A stretch of 64,000 nt of DNA from Calditrichia bacterium (GTDB taxonomy: Bacteria; Calditrichota; Calditrichia; RBG-13-44-9; J075): the NCBI GenBank assembly GCA_028284905.1, contig JANQQU010000034.1, positions 1 through 64,000 of the forward strand, in the 5' to 3' direction. Both the position numbers and the translations under genes were made by a program. Position 1 is the first letter of the stretch. Every line of letters begins with the position of its first letter. Shown here in pieces: positions 16,376 to 25,082 of the stretch. Under the pieces are notes generated by a model. That model did not search any database. It worked only from the letters and a program-made list of their open reading frames with translations, and was not told the DNA's origin.

Positions 16376-17641
16376 TCAGGTCTTTAATTTTTTCTTTTTC
16401 GCAGCAGGGAACAACACATTATTCAATATTAAGCGATAGCCGGGAGAATTTTTATGCAGCTCCAGTTGGGTGGGCGGGTCGCCAACTGCATGGGTATAAT
16501 CTTCCGGATCATGGCCACCATAAAAAGTAAATGTGCCTTTACCGATACTCCCGTGGATATAGCGCACTTCATCGGAGCCTTCGACTTCTCCCATAACGAC
16601 CACATGCGGCTTGATCAATTTCCGGTTAAACATGGTGGTCTGTCCCATAAATCCTTTTACGACGTCGACATGATTCTGGGTGAGCATCGTCGGCACCGGA
16701 TCATATTTCGCGGAAAATTCAAACAGGTTGAAATAATCCACTTCCGGGTTGCGGATGCGCGGGGCAAAACTGGGCGGAATATCGATATCGGAAAATTCAT
16801 AGAGGTTCGGGTCTGGATACAATTTAAAGTTTTCAAAAGCGAGAGTTTTGCTGTAATCCAACAGTTGGAGGTAGTTGCTTTGCGGGGCATCGCCATCGAA
16901 CGGTGAGGCGACAATATCTACGCCTTCTGCGGCAAGAGCGATATCCATAGCATCCGTCGCTGAACACATCGCAAACATAAATCCACCATTCATAACATAG
17001 GTTTTGATGGTGCGGGCAACGGCTTTTTTCAACTCGGAAACATTCGGATAGCCGAGCCGGGTAGCCATTTCTTCATTGACGCGCACTTCTTCCCGATACC
17101 AGGCGGCATTACGAAAAGCGCTGTAGAACTTTCCATATTGTCCGGTAAAATCCTCATGGTGCAGGTGTAACCAATCATAGTCGCTCAGTTTATCATCGAG
17201 CACTTCTTCGTCATACACTTTTTCATAAGGTACTTCGGCATAGGTTAGCGCCATCGTCACGGCATCGTCCCAGGGCTGCTTGGTTAAGGGGGTATAGATG
17301 GCGACCTTCGGTGCTTTTTCCAGCAGCACCCGCTCCATGTTTTCTGATTCGATAGTGGCATAGATACTATTCGCTTCCGCTGCACCGATAATCTCGTATT
17401 TAACACCCCGGAAACGGCATTCCGCCTCCAACCCCGGAAACACCGGAATGAGAAACGAGCCGCTGCGATAGTTCAACAACCATTCGACATTTACGCCATG
17501 GGTTAAGCTCCAGAAAGCGACGCCGTAAGCCTTCAGGTGGTCTGTCTGCACAAAATCCATCGGAATCAAACAATTCTGGGCAAAGGAGCTGCCGGCCAAC
17601 ATCAGCCAACAGAGAAGTATCATTTGTCGTACTTTTCTCAT
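16376..17641 (-). CDS. Secreted protein, family often labelled asparagine synthetase B (doubtful)
   Basis: A 421-residue protein with a signal peptide (MILLCWLMLAGSSFAQ) followed by CLIPMDFVQTDHLKAYG. Relatives in Bacteroidota are, as I recall, annotated asparagine synthetase B, yet nothing here resembles the N-terminal glutaminase (a Cys2 start) or the ATP-pyrophosphatase SGGxDS loop of AsnB. The middle (about 110-260) reads like a class I glutamine amidotransferase- or ThuA-like alpha/beta fold, with GGFMFAMCSATDAMD resembling a nucleophile elbow; the end has IGKGTFTFYGGHDPEDYTH. Its ATG overlaps the stop of the upstream TPR gene (ATGA), so the two are translationally coupled and probably work together in the periplasm. 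The function is unproven. Confidence 0.6.
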   Translation of the reverse strand: MRKVRQMILLCWLMLAGSSFAQNCLIPMDFVQTDHLKAYGVAFWSLTHGVNVEWLLNYRSGSFLIPVFPGLEAECRFRGVKYEIIGAAEANSIYATIESENMERVLLEKAPKVAIYTPLTKQPWDDAVTMALTYAEVPYEKVYDEEVLDDKLSDYDWLHLHHEDFTGQYGKFYSAFRNAAWYREEVRVNEEMATRLGYPNVSELKKAVARTIKTYVMNGGFMFAMCSATDAMDIALAAEGVDIVASPFDGDAPQSNYLQLLDYSKTLAFENFKLYPDPNLYEFSDIDIPPSFAPRIRNPEVDYFNLFEFSAKYDPVPTMLTQNHVDVVKGFMGQTTMFNRKLIKPHVVVMGEVEGSDEVRYIHGSIGKGTFTFYGGHDPEDYTHAVGDPPTQLELHKNSPGYRLILNNVLFPAAKKKKLKT

Positions 17642-19485
17642 GGGGTAAAATCCGGATTTTTTCTGCGAATGTCTTTCAGTCGATCACGGGCGGGCAGCAC
17701 AAACTGGCTGTCGGAGAATTCGGCCAGAATGCGATCATATAGTTCATAAGCCTTCGCGTAATCGTTCAGTTTAAAATCAAAAATGCCTGCCATTATGTAA
17801 ATCGCCTCATCGGCATAAAATTTCAGCGATTCATCGGTCAGTACCTGGTTGCAATATTCCAGCGCAGTCGGATATTCGCCGATTTCCGATGCCAAACCGG
17901 CGGCATCAAACAAGATGCGTATCTTGAAATGGCCGGGCGGCTGCAAATCGAGCGCATTTTGCAGCTTACTGATTGCCTCCGACTTCTTTTCCTGCATCAG
18001 CAACCAATCGGCCTGCGCATAAAATTTTAATGCTTCCGGTGCGCTGCTTTCGTGCAATAAAATGCCCTGCAACGCCAGCACGTCGTTTGCCACTTTTCCG
18101 GCAATACCTTCTACTTTCAGAATAGTGCTGAGGTGCGCGCGGGTGTCCTCATAATTGCCCTGGTAATATGCAATTTTTGCCTGCAAGTAGGCGGCCTGCG
18201 GCTTTTCTTTCGGGGAAGTCACCCGATTCAGTATCTCATCTGCCTTTTCAAGATCCCCGCGAATAATGTAACTTTCACCGGCTTTGCGGTAGGCTTTTTC
18301 CCGGATATTCGACTGGGTATTGTATTTTCGGGCAACTTGTAAATATGTATCAATTGCCTTATCGATATCGAAGAAAAACTGCCGGTAAATATCTCCCTCC
18401 AGCAAACTTAGCTGAGCGACCTGGTTATGGCGAGGATATTCCTGTTGCACCTTCTTAATAATTTCCGCGGCCTGCCGCGCATATTCCTGATCATTATTTT
18501 TGCTGGCCAGGGCCATATTACAGCGGGCAGCACCGAGGTAAGCCGGCAACACATTATTCGCATCCGGGAATCGCTCAATGACGGTGTTATAGGCGGATAA
18601 AGCCAAATTATAAACGGAATCGGATAATACTGCCGAGCCATATTCCAGCAGATATTTACCCTGGGTTTCCTTGTTCTCCAAAGCTTTGTAGATCATCAGC
18701 GCATCTTCGTAACGCCGGTATTTCTGATAAAATTTGGCGGTAATGATGCGGGCTTCCGCCAGACCTTTCGACTTTTTAGTTTCTTCCGAAATGATTTTCA
18801 GAATCGGCTCGACCTGGGTTTCCTCATCAAGTTTAAAGGAGAGAATCTGGCGAATAACATTGCGATAATTTTCCGGCTCCCGTCGTACGTAATCAAAGTA
18901 ATATTTGAGGGCATCTTCGTATTTCAGGCGCTGGCGATAGAAATCCCCGAGGCTCTTCAGCAGATAAACTTTTTCCGGATGATGTTTAAACGCCATCATG
19001 TAAACTTCTGCGGCATCGTCATCGAGGCGATTCCGGGCCATGACGTTCGCCACCATGGTAAACACCCCGACATTATCGATATGCTTCTTTAACACCTCAT
19101 CCCAAATTTGCCGGGCGCTTTCTTTATCGTTTGCGCGGAAACGCATTTCGCCATAATCGATATCATAGCGGGGATTGCCGGGATTTTTTTCCCGCTGTTT
19201 CTGAATCAATTGCTCCGCGGAAGGCAACATGGAAAGTTGAAAATAGGAGTCCAGCAATGCGCTGTAGAATTGCATGTTGCCGGGATTACGATTGTATAAA
19301 GGCACGAGAATACGCAGGGCATTTTCGTGCTGATTACGGCTTTGATACTTTTGCGCCTGGCGCAACTGCCGTTGTGCTGCCGCTTTTCGTTGCGCTTCGG
19401 TGTTGTTCCGATTGTTTTGCGCATACATTGATGGCGCAATGATCAAGAAGATCAAAATCAAAATTTTCCAGGAAGTCTTTAGCAC
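17638..19485 (-). CDS. Secreted TPR-repeat protein
   Basis: A 615-residue protein with a signal peptide (ILILIFLIIAPSMYAQ) followed by tandem TPR-type helical pairs almost to the end (for example YQSRNQHENALRILVPLYNR, YMMAFKHHPEKVYLLKSL, YDRILAEFSDSQFV). Such superhelices are protein-binding scaffolds; in the periplasm they often serve envelope assembly or surface-polymer systems. The start appears to be a GTG at 19485, which gives the signal peptide; the ribosome binding site is weak. It overlaps the next gene by four bases (ATGA), a strong sign of a two-gene unit with the secreted alpha/beta protein. No partner or ligand can be read from the sequence. Confidence 0.85.
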   Translation of the reverse strand: MLKTSWKILILIFLIIAPSMYAQNNRNNTEAQRKAAAQRQLRQAQKYQSRNQHENALRILVPLYNRNPGNMQFYSALLDSYFQLSMLPSAEQLIQKQREKNPGNPRYDIDYGEMRFRANDKESARQIWDEVLKKHIDNVGVFTMVANVMARNRLDDDAAEVYMMAFKHHPEKVYLLKSLGDFYRQRLKYEDALKYYFDYVRREPENYRNVIRQILSFKLDEETQVEPILKIISEETKKSKGLAEARIITAKFYQKYRRYEDALMIYKALENKETQGKYLLEYGSAVLSDSVYNLALSAYNTVIERFPDANNVLPAYLGAARCNMALASKNNDQEYARQAAEIIKKVQQEYPRHNQVAQLSLLEGDIYRQFFFDIDKAIDTYLQVARKYNTQSNIREKAYRKAGESYIIRGDLEKADEILNRVTSPKEKPQAAYLQAKIAYYQGNYEDTRAHLSTILKVEGIAGKVANDVLALQGILLHESSAPEALKFYAQADWLLMQEKKSEAISKLQNALDLQPPGHFKIRILFDAAGLASEIGEYPTALEYCNQVLTDESLKFYADEAIYIMAGIFDFKLNDYAKAYELYDRILAEFSDSQFVLPARDRLKDIRRKNPDFTP

Positions 19486-19533
19486 GCTAATATTCTCTTT
19501 TTTTAGGAAACCTGATTAATGCCGCCTGAGCCT

Positions 19534-19584
19534 GAGAATGCCTTTGGCAATCTCTGGCTTTTTTGTGGAATGCCGTTGGCATTC
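19534..19584. repeat. Two tandem GAATGCC/GGCATTC palindromes
   Basis: GAATGCC-TTT-GGCAATC (19536-19552) and GAATGCC-GTT-GGCATTC (19568-19584) lie in the 106-base gap between hemW and the TPR gene. They share arms and spacing, so they look like two copies of one short iterated palindrome rather than a terminator, although the second could end the hemW transcript. Confidence 0.55.
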
Positions 19585-19591
19585 AGTGCTG

Positions 19592-20722
19592 TTAAAAATA
19601 GGCGGCGACGGCATCTGCTAGCAGCCATCCTCGGGAGGATAGCCGAATAAACTGGTCGTTCTCTTCAATTAACTGATCGTTACGCAGGCGGTCAAGTACA
19701 TCTGCATATACTACCCGAAAATCTTCTCCGAATTGCTCGCGAAATTCTCCCAGATTCAATCCTTCTTTCAAACGCAATCGGAGAAAGATATGTTCAAAAA
19801 CCAAATCTTTTTCTGAAAGTTTTTCTGAAAAGTCCCGGGGGAGCTCTCTTTTTCGCAACTCTTTTACGTACGCCATCAGGGAGCGTTTGTTACCGCTGCG
19901 TTCCCCATCCAGAAAAGAGTGGGCAGATGGACCAAAGCCCAGGTATGGCCGGTGTTGCCAGTAAATCAGATTATGCCGGCAAATATATCCCGGCCGGGCG
20001 AAATTGGAAATTTCATATTGCTCATAGCCGTGCGCACTCAACACCCGTGCCGCAATTTCATAATAACGCGCTTCCTCTTCTTCTTTCAGGGGATGCACTT
20101 CCCCCTTCTGCATACGCTTGTAGAGGATTGTGCCCGGCTCAAAAATAAGTGTATAGCAGGAAAGATGTTCGGTGCCGAGAGAGAGCGCCGTTTCCAGACT
20201 ATATTGAAAAGAATCTTCCGAAATGCCGGGAAAGGCGGTCATTAAATCGACATTAATGTTGCTAAATCCGGCCCGGCGGGCGTTCTCAAAATTTTCCAGC
20301 ACATCTTCTACCGAGTGGATGCGGCCAAGGAATTTTAGTTCTGCCGGGTTAAAGCTTTGCACGCCCATGCTGATGCGATTAAATCCCAGCGAGCGAAAAG
20401 CCACGAGCTTTTCCGCATCTAAAGTGCCGGGATTCGATTCCATACTGAATTCGCCGGCAGGACTAATATCGTAATGCTGATGCAGCGTTTTCCAGATTCG
20501 TCCCATTTGTTCTGGAGAGAGCAGCGACGGCGTGCCTCCGCCCATGAAAATCGTATCAAATTGACGGCCGTTTCCTTCCGGGGCACGGAGCTCAAGCTCA
20601 ATTAACAACGCCTGAACAAAATCCTCGATCTGGTCCAGTAAAGTTATTGAATAGAAGTCGCAGTATTCACATTTGGCGTGACAAAAAGGTACATGGATGT
20701 AAAGACCGTTACCGGCTGTCAT
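19592..20722 (-). CDS. hemW: HemW-type radical SAM protein
   Basis: A 376-residue radical SAM enzyme. The cluster-binding motif is CHAKCEYCDFYS (CxxxCxxC), followed by MGGGTPSLL, SMESNPGTLD and GVQSFN, and the C-terminal HemN/HemW helical domain has GFGPSAHSF and EHIFLRLRLKEGLNL. HemW proteins carry or insert haem rather than oxidise coproporphyrinogen, although many are annotated as HemN-like oxidases. The frame extends to 20752, but the ATG at 20722 overlaps the stop of the upstream signal peptidase gene as TGATG and gives the usual start, so I choose it. It is the last gene of lepA-lepB-lepB-hemW, an order seen in many bacteria. Confidence 0.9.
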   Translation of the reverse strand: MTAGNGLYIHVPFCHAKCEYCDFYSITLLDQIEDFVQALLIELELRAPEGNGRQFDTIFMGGGTPSLLSPEQMGRIWKTLHQHYDISPAGEFSMESNPGTLDAEKLVAFRSLGFNRISMGVQSFNPAELKFLGRIHSVEDVLENFENARRAGFSNINVDLMTAFPGISEDSFQYSLETALSLGTEHLSCYTLIFEPGTILYKRMQKGEVHPLKEEEEARYYEIAARVLSAHGYEQYEISNFARPGYICRHNLIYWQHRPYLGFGPSAHSFLDGERSGNKRSLMAYVKELRKRELPRDFSEKLSEKDLVFEHIFLRLRLKEGLNLGEFREQFGEDFRVVYADVLDRLRNDQLIEENDQFIRLSSRGWLLADAVAAYF

Positions 20723-21399
20723 CAGCGTACCACCATCCCCAATCGTTCCCAACGAACGTTGCTAAATAATCCGCTGCCCTGGGCAGTATCGGAGAGAGAA
20801 AGATAGATAATTAGCGGTTTCCCGACGATATTACTATGAGGCACCTGTCCCCACTCCCGGCTATCCGAACTACGATCACGATTATCGCCCATCATAAAAT
20901 AGTGATCCTTCTCCACCAGAATCGGGTTGCCCTGCTCCCGGCGAATATTATCATAAAACTTAATCATCGGTGGGCGAGGAAAAAGCTTATTATCAACCAG
21001 CACATCCCGTTCATCCAGCCGCACCATCTGTCCTCCGACGGCAATGCAGCGTTTTATGTAATCGAGGTTGGGTGCTCGTGGCGCTTTAAACACAACAATA
21101 TCATAGGGTTGGGGACGCGTAATTGCCGGCAGGCGAAATTGCAGAGACTTCGGCACATTGAAGCCGGTAGGAATAATCCAGTCCTTGTCCTGCGTAAACG
21201 GTATACCGATCCATTCCGGAGATTTTGCCCCGTAAACGAATTTGTTGACCAGCAGGAAGTCGCCGATCAGCAAGGTATCTTCCATGGAGCCGGTGGGAAT
21301 TTTATAGGCAGCAATAACGAACTGACGCAAGATTAAAGCGGCCAGCACCGCAATCAGCACAGCTTGTATGGTTTCTACACGTTTGGTTCTTGGATTCAA
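20722..21399 (-). CDS. lepB: Signal peptidase I, second copy
   Basis: A 225-residue membrane-anchored signal peptidase that removes signal peptides from exported proteins. One N-terminal transmembrane segment (about 11-31) precedes the catalytic Ser38 in IPTGSMEDTL. The general base Lys116 is in DYIKRCIAVGG, and box E is MGDNRDRSSDSREWG. All catalytic elements are intact. It follows a longer paralogue by 19 bases and is followed by hemW with a one-base overlap (TGATG). It lacks the long basic N-terminal tail of its neighbour, and the insert between boxes D and E is shorter. Confidence 0.94.
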   Translation of the reverse strand: MNPRTKRVETIQAVLIAVLAALILRQFVIAAYKIPTGSMEDTLLIGDFLLVNKFVYGAKSPEWIGIPFTQDKDWIIPTGFNVPKSLQFRLPAITRPQPYDIVVFKAPRAPNLDYIKRCIAVGGQMVRLDERDVLVDNKLFPRPPMIKFYDNIRREQGNPILVEKDHYFMMGDNRDRSSDSREWGQVPHSNIVGKPLIIYLSLSDTAQGSGLFSNVRWERLGMVVR

Positions 21400-21418
21400 A
21401 TGCGATTATCTCCAGGAG

Positions 21419-22297
21419 TTACTGGATTACTTTCCCGAGGCGATTCCAACGAACCGCTTCATAAAACTGATGTGCTTTCACATGCCAATTCACGGATAAC
21501 CAGATCATCAAGGGCTTACCGCCAACGTGATCCCGCCGGACGAATCCCCACTGACGGCTATCAGCGCTATTATCGCGGTTATCGCCCATCATAAAATAGC
21601 TGTTCTTCGGAACGTGAATTAGCGGGAAGTTATCATTCCCGCGAAATTCCATCCACTTTCGCGGGTAGCGCCGCCGATCGTAATATTCCGTAAAATGGCG
21701 AATTGTATAATGTTTGCCGTGCGGGGCATCAACGTCCGTATACTGCACTTTATAATCGACCTCATTCGGCATTTCGTAGGGATCGGTATCGACATGAGTC
21801 TGGGTTACTTTCCCTTCCGGTTGGCCATTGACAAAAAGCAGGTCATTTTTTACTTCAACCGTTTGGCCGCCCACAGCCACACACCGCTTTATATAATCGA
21901 CCTTGCGATCCAGCGGATAGTCGAAAACAATGATCTCCCGTTCCTTTGGTTCGGTAATGGCCGGCAATTGAAATCGCAGCCAGGAAGGCAAAGTATCTGT
22001 GCCGATATCTGTAAAAGGGATTCCCAGGAATAATGGTGAGCGGGCACCGTAGATAAATTTATTGACAAACATAAAGTCCCCGACCAGAATGGTATCTTTC
22101 ATAGAACCGGTGGGAACATTGTAGGAGGCGATGACAAACTGGCGAAGCACCAGGGCAGCAAAAAGGGCAATTAACAATGCCCGGATAGTATCAGAAGTTT
22201 TATGCTTTACCGCATTAGGTTTCGGCTTACTCCGGCTGGATGTCGGCCTTGGCTTTTTGGTATCGCGCTTACCGGATTTTGACGGTTTGGGCTTCAA
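21419..22297 (-). CDS. lepB: Signal peptidase I, first copy
   Basis: A 292-residue signal peptidase I. The first 38 residues are very basic and rich in Lys, Pro and Ser (a cytoplasmic tail), followed by a transmembrane helix (about 39-59), Ser65 in VPTGSMKDTI, Lys137 in DYIKRCVAVGG, and MGDNRDNSADSRQWG. An insert of about 60 residues between the Lys box and box E (HVDTDPYEMPNEVDYK... YYDRRRYPRKWMEF) is absent from the second copy. Both copies are catalytically complete. The pair probably arose by tandem duplication and then diverged, which may let the cell handle different export substrates. It lies between lepA and the second copy. Confidence 0.94.
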   Translation of the reverse strand: MKPKPSKSGKRDTKKPRPTSSRSKPKPNAVKHKTSDTIRALLIALFAALVLRQFVIASYNVPTGSMKDTILVGDFMFVNKFIYGARSPLFLGIPFTDIGTDTLPSWLRFQLPAITEPKEREIIVFDYPLDRKVDYIKRCVAVGGQTVEVKNDLLFVNGQPEGKVTQTHVDTDPYEMPNEVDYKVQYTDVDAPHGKHYTIRHFTEYYDRRRYPRKWMEFRGNDNFPLIHVPKNSYFMMGDNRDNSADSRQWGFVRRDHVGGKPLMIWLSVNWHVKAHQFYEAVRWNRLGKVIQ

Positions 22298-22363
22298 AGT
22301 GTATGTTCCTCCAATTTTACCTGCTCATTATTCGAAAAAGTGCCCGTAAAGTTCCCGGCGATA

Positions 22364-24157
22364 TTACTCATCGGTAGAAAGCACCGCCAGAAATGCTTCC
22401 TGGGGAATTTCTACCCGGCCGACCTGTTTCATCCGTTTTTTACCTTCTTTCTGCTTTTCCAGCAGCTTGCGCTTACGGGTGATATCCCCGCCATAACATT
22501 TCGCGAGTACATTTTTACGCATCGCTTTCACTGTTTCCCGGGCAATAATTTTGTTCCCGATACCGGCCTGAATGGCCACTTCGAACATTTGCCGGGGGAT
22601 AATTTTGCGTAGTTTCTGGCAGATCGTCCGCCCATTATCATAAGCGCGTTCGTTATGCACAATTACTGAGAGCGCATCGAGCACTTCTCCGTTAATGAAG
22701 ATATCCAGCTTCACTAGCTTGGATTCCCGGTACCCGGAAAATTCATAATCGAGGGAAGCGTAACCACGGGTGACTGACTTCAGCCGGTCGAAGAAATCAA
22801 AAACCACTTCGGCTAACGGCAGCTGATAGTGCAAATCCGCCCGGGTAGGATCAATATAGGATTGGTTGATCAATATGCCCCGTTTCTCGTTCACCAGTTT
22901 CATGATGTTGCCAATATAATCCGGCGGCGTAATAATGTGTGCATCAATGTACGGCTCTTCCATTTTCTGGATCGCGCCGGCCTGGGGCATTTTAGCCGGA
23001 TTATCAACGAACAATTCCTTGCCGGAGGTGTCGGTTATCCGGTAGACCACGTTCGGGGTCGTGACAATAATTGTCTGGTCAAATTCTCGTTCCAGACGCT
23101 CCTGAACAATTTCCATGTGAAGCAACCCTAAAAATCCGCAACGGAAACCGAAGCCTAGTGCGGAAGAAGTTTCCGGCTCATAGATCAGGGAAGAGTCGTT
23201 CAGCACCAGTTTTTCCAGGGCGACGCGTAAATTTTCATATTCCTGGGTTTCTACCGGATAGATACCGGCAAAAACCATTGGCTTTACTTCGTGATAACCG
23301 GGAAGCGGCTCCGTAGAAGCATTCCGGGTGTGAGTGACGGTGTCGCCCACTTTAATATCGCGAACATTCTTGGCGCCGCAAATCAGGTATCCGACCTCAC
23401 CGGTGGATAATTTGTGCGTCCGGACGCGCTTCAGCAGCAGGTTTCCGAGTTCTTCAACTTCAAACCGTTTATCCGTCGCCATAAAAGTGATATCATCTTT
23501 TTCTTTCAATTCCCCGTTAAAAACCTTTACCAGGGCAACCACGCCGCGATAACTGTCAAATTGGGAATCGAAGATCAGTGCCTGCAGCGGTGCATCCGGG
23601 TCGCCGGTTGGCGCCGGCACGCGTTCGATGATCGCCTGGATAATTTCCTCGATGCCCAAACCGCTCTTTGCGCTGGCCAGCAGGATCTCATCTTCATCGC
23701 AGCCAATCAGCTCGATGATCTGATGTTTCACCACATCAACCTGCGCGCTGGGCAAATCGACTTTGTTAATTACCGGAATAATCACCAGGTCATTCTCAAC
23801 GGCCTGATACAATGTACTGATGGTTTGCGCTTCCACGCCCTGGGCAGCATCTACCAGCAGCAAAGCACCTTCCGCTGCCGCGAGACTGCGGGACACTTCA
23901 TAGGAAAAATCCACGTGACCGGGCGTATCGACCAGGTTAAAAGTATATTGTTCATCATTCGCATCGGTATAATCCATACGAATCGCGTGGGATTTAATGG
24001 TAATTCCCCGTTCTCTTTCCAGGTCCATGCTATCCAATACCTGCGCCTGCATCTGCCGTTTTTGCAAAGTGCCGGTATATTCCAGCAGGCGATCCGCCAG
24101 GGTCGATTTTCCATGATCTATATGTGCAATAATACAGAAATTTCTTATATTCTTCAT
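22364..24157 (-). CDS. lepA: Elongation factor 4 (LepA)
   Basis: A 597-residue translational GTPase. G motifs are AHIDHGKST (P-loop), [12 protein letters not shown] and NKVDLPSA; the EF4-specific C-terminal domain ends in [26 protein letters not shown]. LepA acts on stalled or mispaused ribosomes and supports ribosome assembly. The frame reaches back to a GTG at 24163, but the ATG at 24157 gives the normal [19 protein letters not shown] start. It is the first gene of the lepA-lepB-lepB-hemW unit and is transcribed divergently from the phosphoesterase gene; the 281-base gap between them should hold both promoters. Confidence 0.96.
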   Translation of the reverse strand: MKNIRNFCIIAHIDHGKSTLADRLLEYTGTLQKRQMQAQVLDSMDLERERGITIKSHAIRMDYTDANDEQYTFNLVDTPGHVDFSYEVSRSLAAAEGALLLVDAAQGVEAQTISTLYQAVENDLVIIPVINKVDLPSAQVDVVKHQIIELIGCDEDEILLASAKSGLGIEEIIQAIIERVPAPTGDPDAPLQALIFDSQFDSYRGVVALVKVFNGELKEKDDITFMATDKRFEVEELGNLLLKRVRTHKLSTGEVGYLICGAKNVRDIKVGDTVTHTRNASTEPLPGYHEVKPMVFAGIYPVETQEYENLRVALEKLVLNDSSLIYEPETSSALGFGFRCGFLGLLHMEIVQERLEREFDQTIIVTTPNVVYRITDTSGKELFVDNPAKMPQAGAIQKMEEPYIDAHIITPPDYIGNIMKLVNEKRGILINQSYIDPTRADLHYQLPLAEVVFDFFDRLKSVTRGYASLDYEFSGYRESKLVKLDIFINGEVLDALSVIVHNERAYDNGRTICQKLRKIIPRQMFEVAIQAGIGNKIIARETVKAMRKNVLAKCYGGDITRKRKLLEKQKEGKKRMKQVGRVEIPQEAFLAVLSTDE

Positions 24158-24438
24158 AATCACCTAAATTAAAACATTGAACGTTCGTTCGTTGGAAATA
24201 AAGATCAACAAATTGAATATTTTTTTTGAAAAGGCAGCAATGGACGATTCTTTTGCTACACAGCTTCAAACCTCATAATTTAATCGTAAACTCATTGAAT
24301 GTCAATCATATTGAATATCCCGGGCAGTATGATTCTGGATTCCTGCTTGAAAATGGTCTTTGCAGGCCTTAAGTTTCCCTCAAATATATCATTGCAGCAA
24401 CTGAGTATGCTATTTTTCGGACTTATGGAGACTTCCCG

Positions 24439-24927
24439 ATGAAAGTTGCAATTATATCCGACATCCATGATCATATTGATTTACTGAACCGAGCGCTGCA
24501 GAAGATTCAAACGGCGGATGTGATGATCTGCTGTGGCGATCTTTGTTCGCCCTTCATCATGAAAACATTGGGGGAAAAATTCTCCCGGCCAATCCACCTG
24601 GTTTTCGGCAATAATGATGGTGATCTCTTCCGGCTGGGGAAAGTCGCCGGCAATTTCCCGCAGATCACCCTGCATGGCGAAGTAGCGGAACTGACACTCG
24701 ATGATGTCCGTTTTGCCATCACTCACTTCGACACAATCGGTCGAATGCTGGCCACTTCCGATGCATACGATGTTGTCTGTTTCGGCCATAATCATCAATA
24801 CGAAACCAGCCAGGTTGGCAACACAATGATCATCAATCCCGGAGAGGTGATGGGTGAACTAACCGGCACCGCTTCCTGTGTGCTCTTCGATACCGATGAT
24901 CGCCGCGTTGAAAAAATTCTGTTCTGA
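24439..24927 (+). CDS. YfcE-type metallophosphoesterase
   Basis: A 162-residue protein of the calcineurin-like phosphoesterase superfamily, YfcE/MJ0936 group. The metal-binding signature is complete: DIHDH at the N-terminus, GDLC, GNND, then His in THFD and GHNH. Small enzymes of this group hydrolyse phosphodiesters in vitro, and the natural substrate is usually unknown. GGAG precedes the ATG. It stands alone between the divergent lepA operon and ffh, 155 bases before the latter. Confidence 0.88.
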   Translation: MKVAIISDIHDHIDLLNRALQKIQTADVMICCGDLCSPFIMKTLGEKFSRPIHLVFGNNDGDLFRLGKVAGNFPQITLHGEVAELTLDDVRFAITHFDTIGRMLATSDAYDVVCFGHNHQYETSQVGNTMIINPGEVMGELTGTASCVLFDTDDRRVEKILF

Positions 24928-25036
24928 TACCGGTTAAAAACGCTTTGCAGGGCACAGCCGGCGCTTATTTCTGCTAAACAGACAGTATAAAAATTATGTT
25001 GCAAAAGGATATATCAGGTTTTATCTTTATCTGCTT

Positions 25037-25050
25037 TGCACAATTGTGCA
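25037..25050. promoter_or_regulatory. 14-base perfect palindrome upstream of ffh
   Basis: TGCACAATTGTGCA is a perfect palindrome 33 bases before the ffh start. It lacks a U tract, so it is more like a dimeric-protein binding site or part of the promoter region than a terminator. The regulator is unknown. Confidence 0.35.
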
Positions 25051-25082
25051 TATGTTAGACTATTTAAGTGCTGTGATTTGGT

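Noticed and set aside
23414-24172. 252-codon open frame opposite lepA
   Set aside because: Shadow of a highly conserved GTPase gene, with no recognisable motif of its own.
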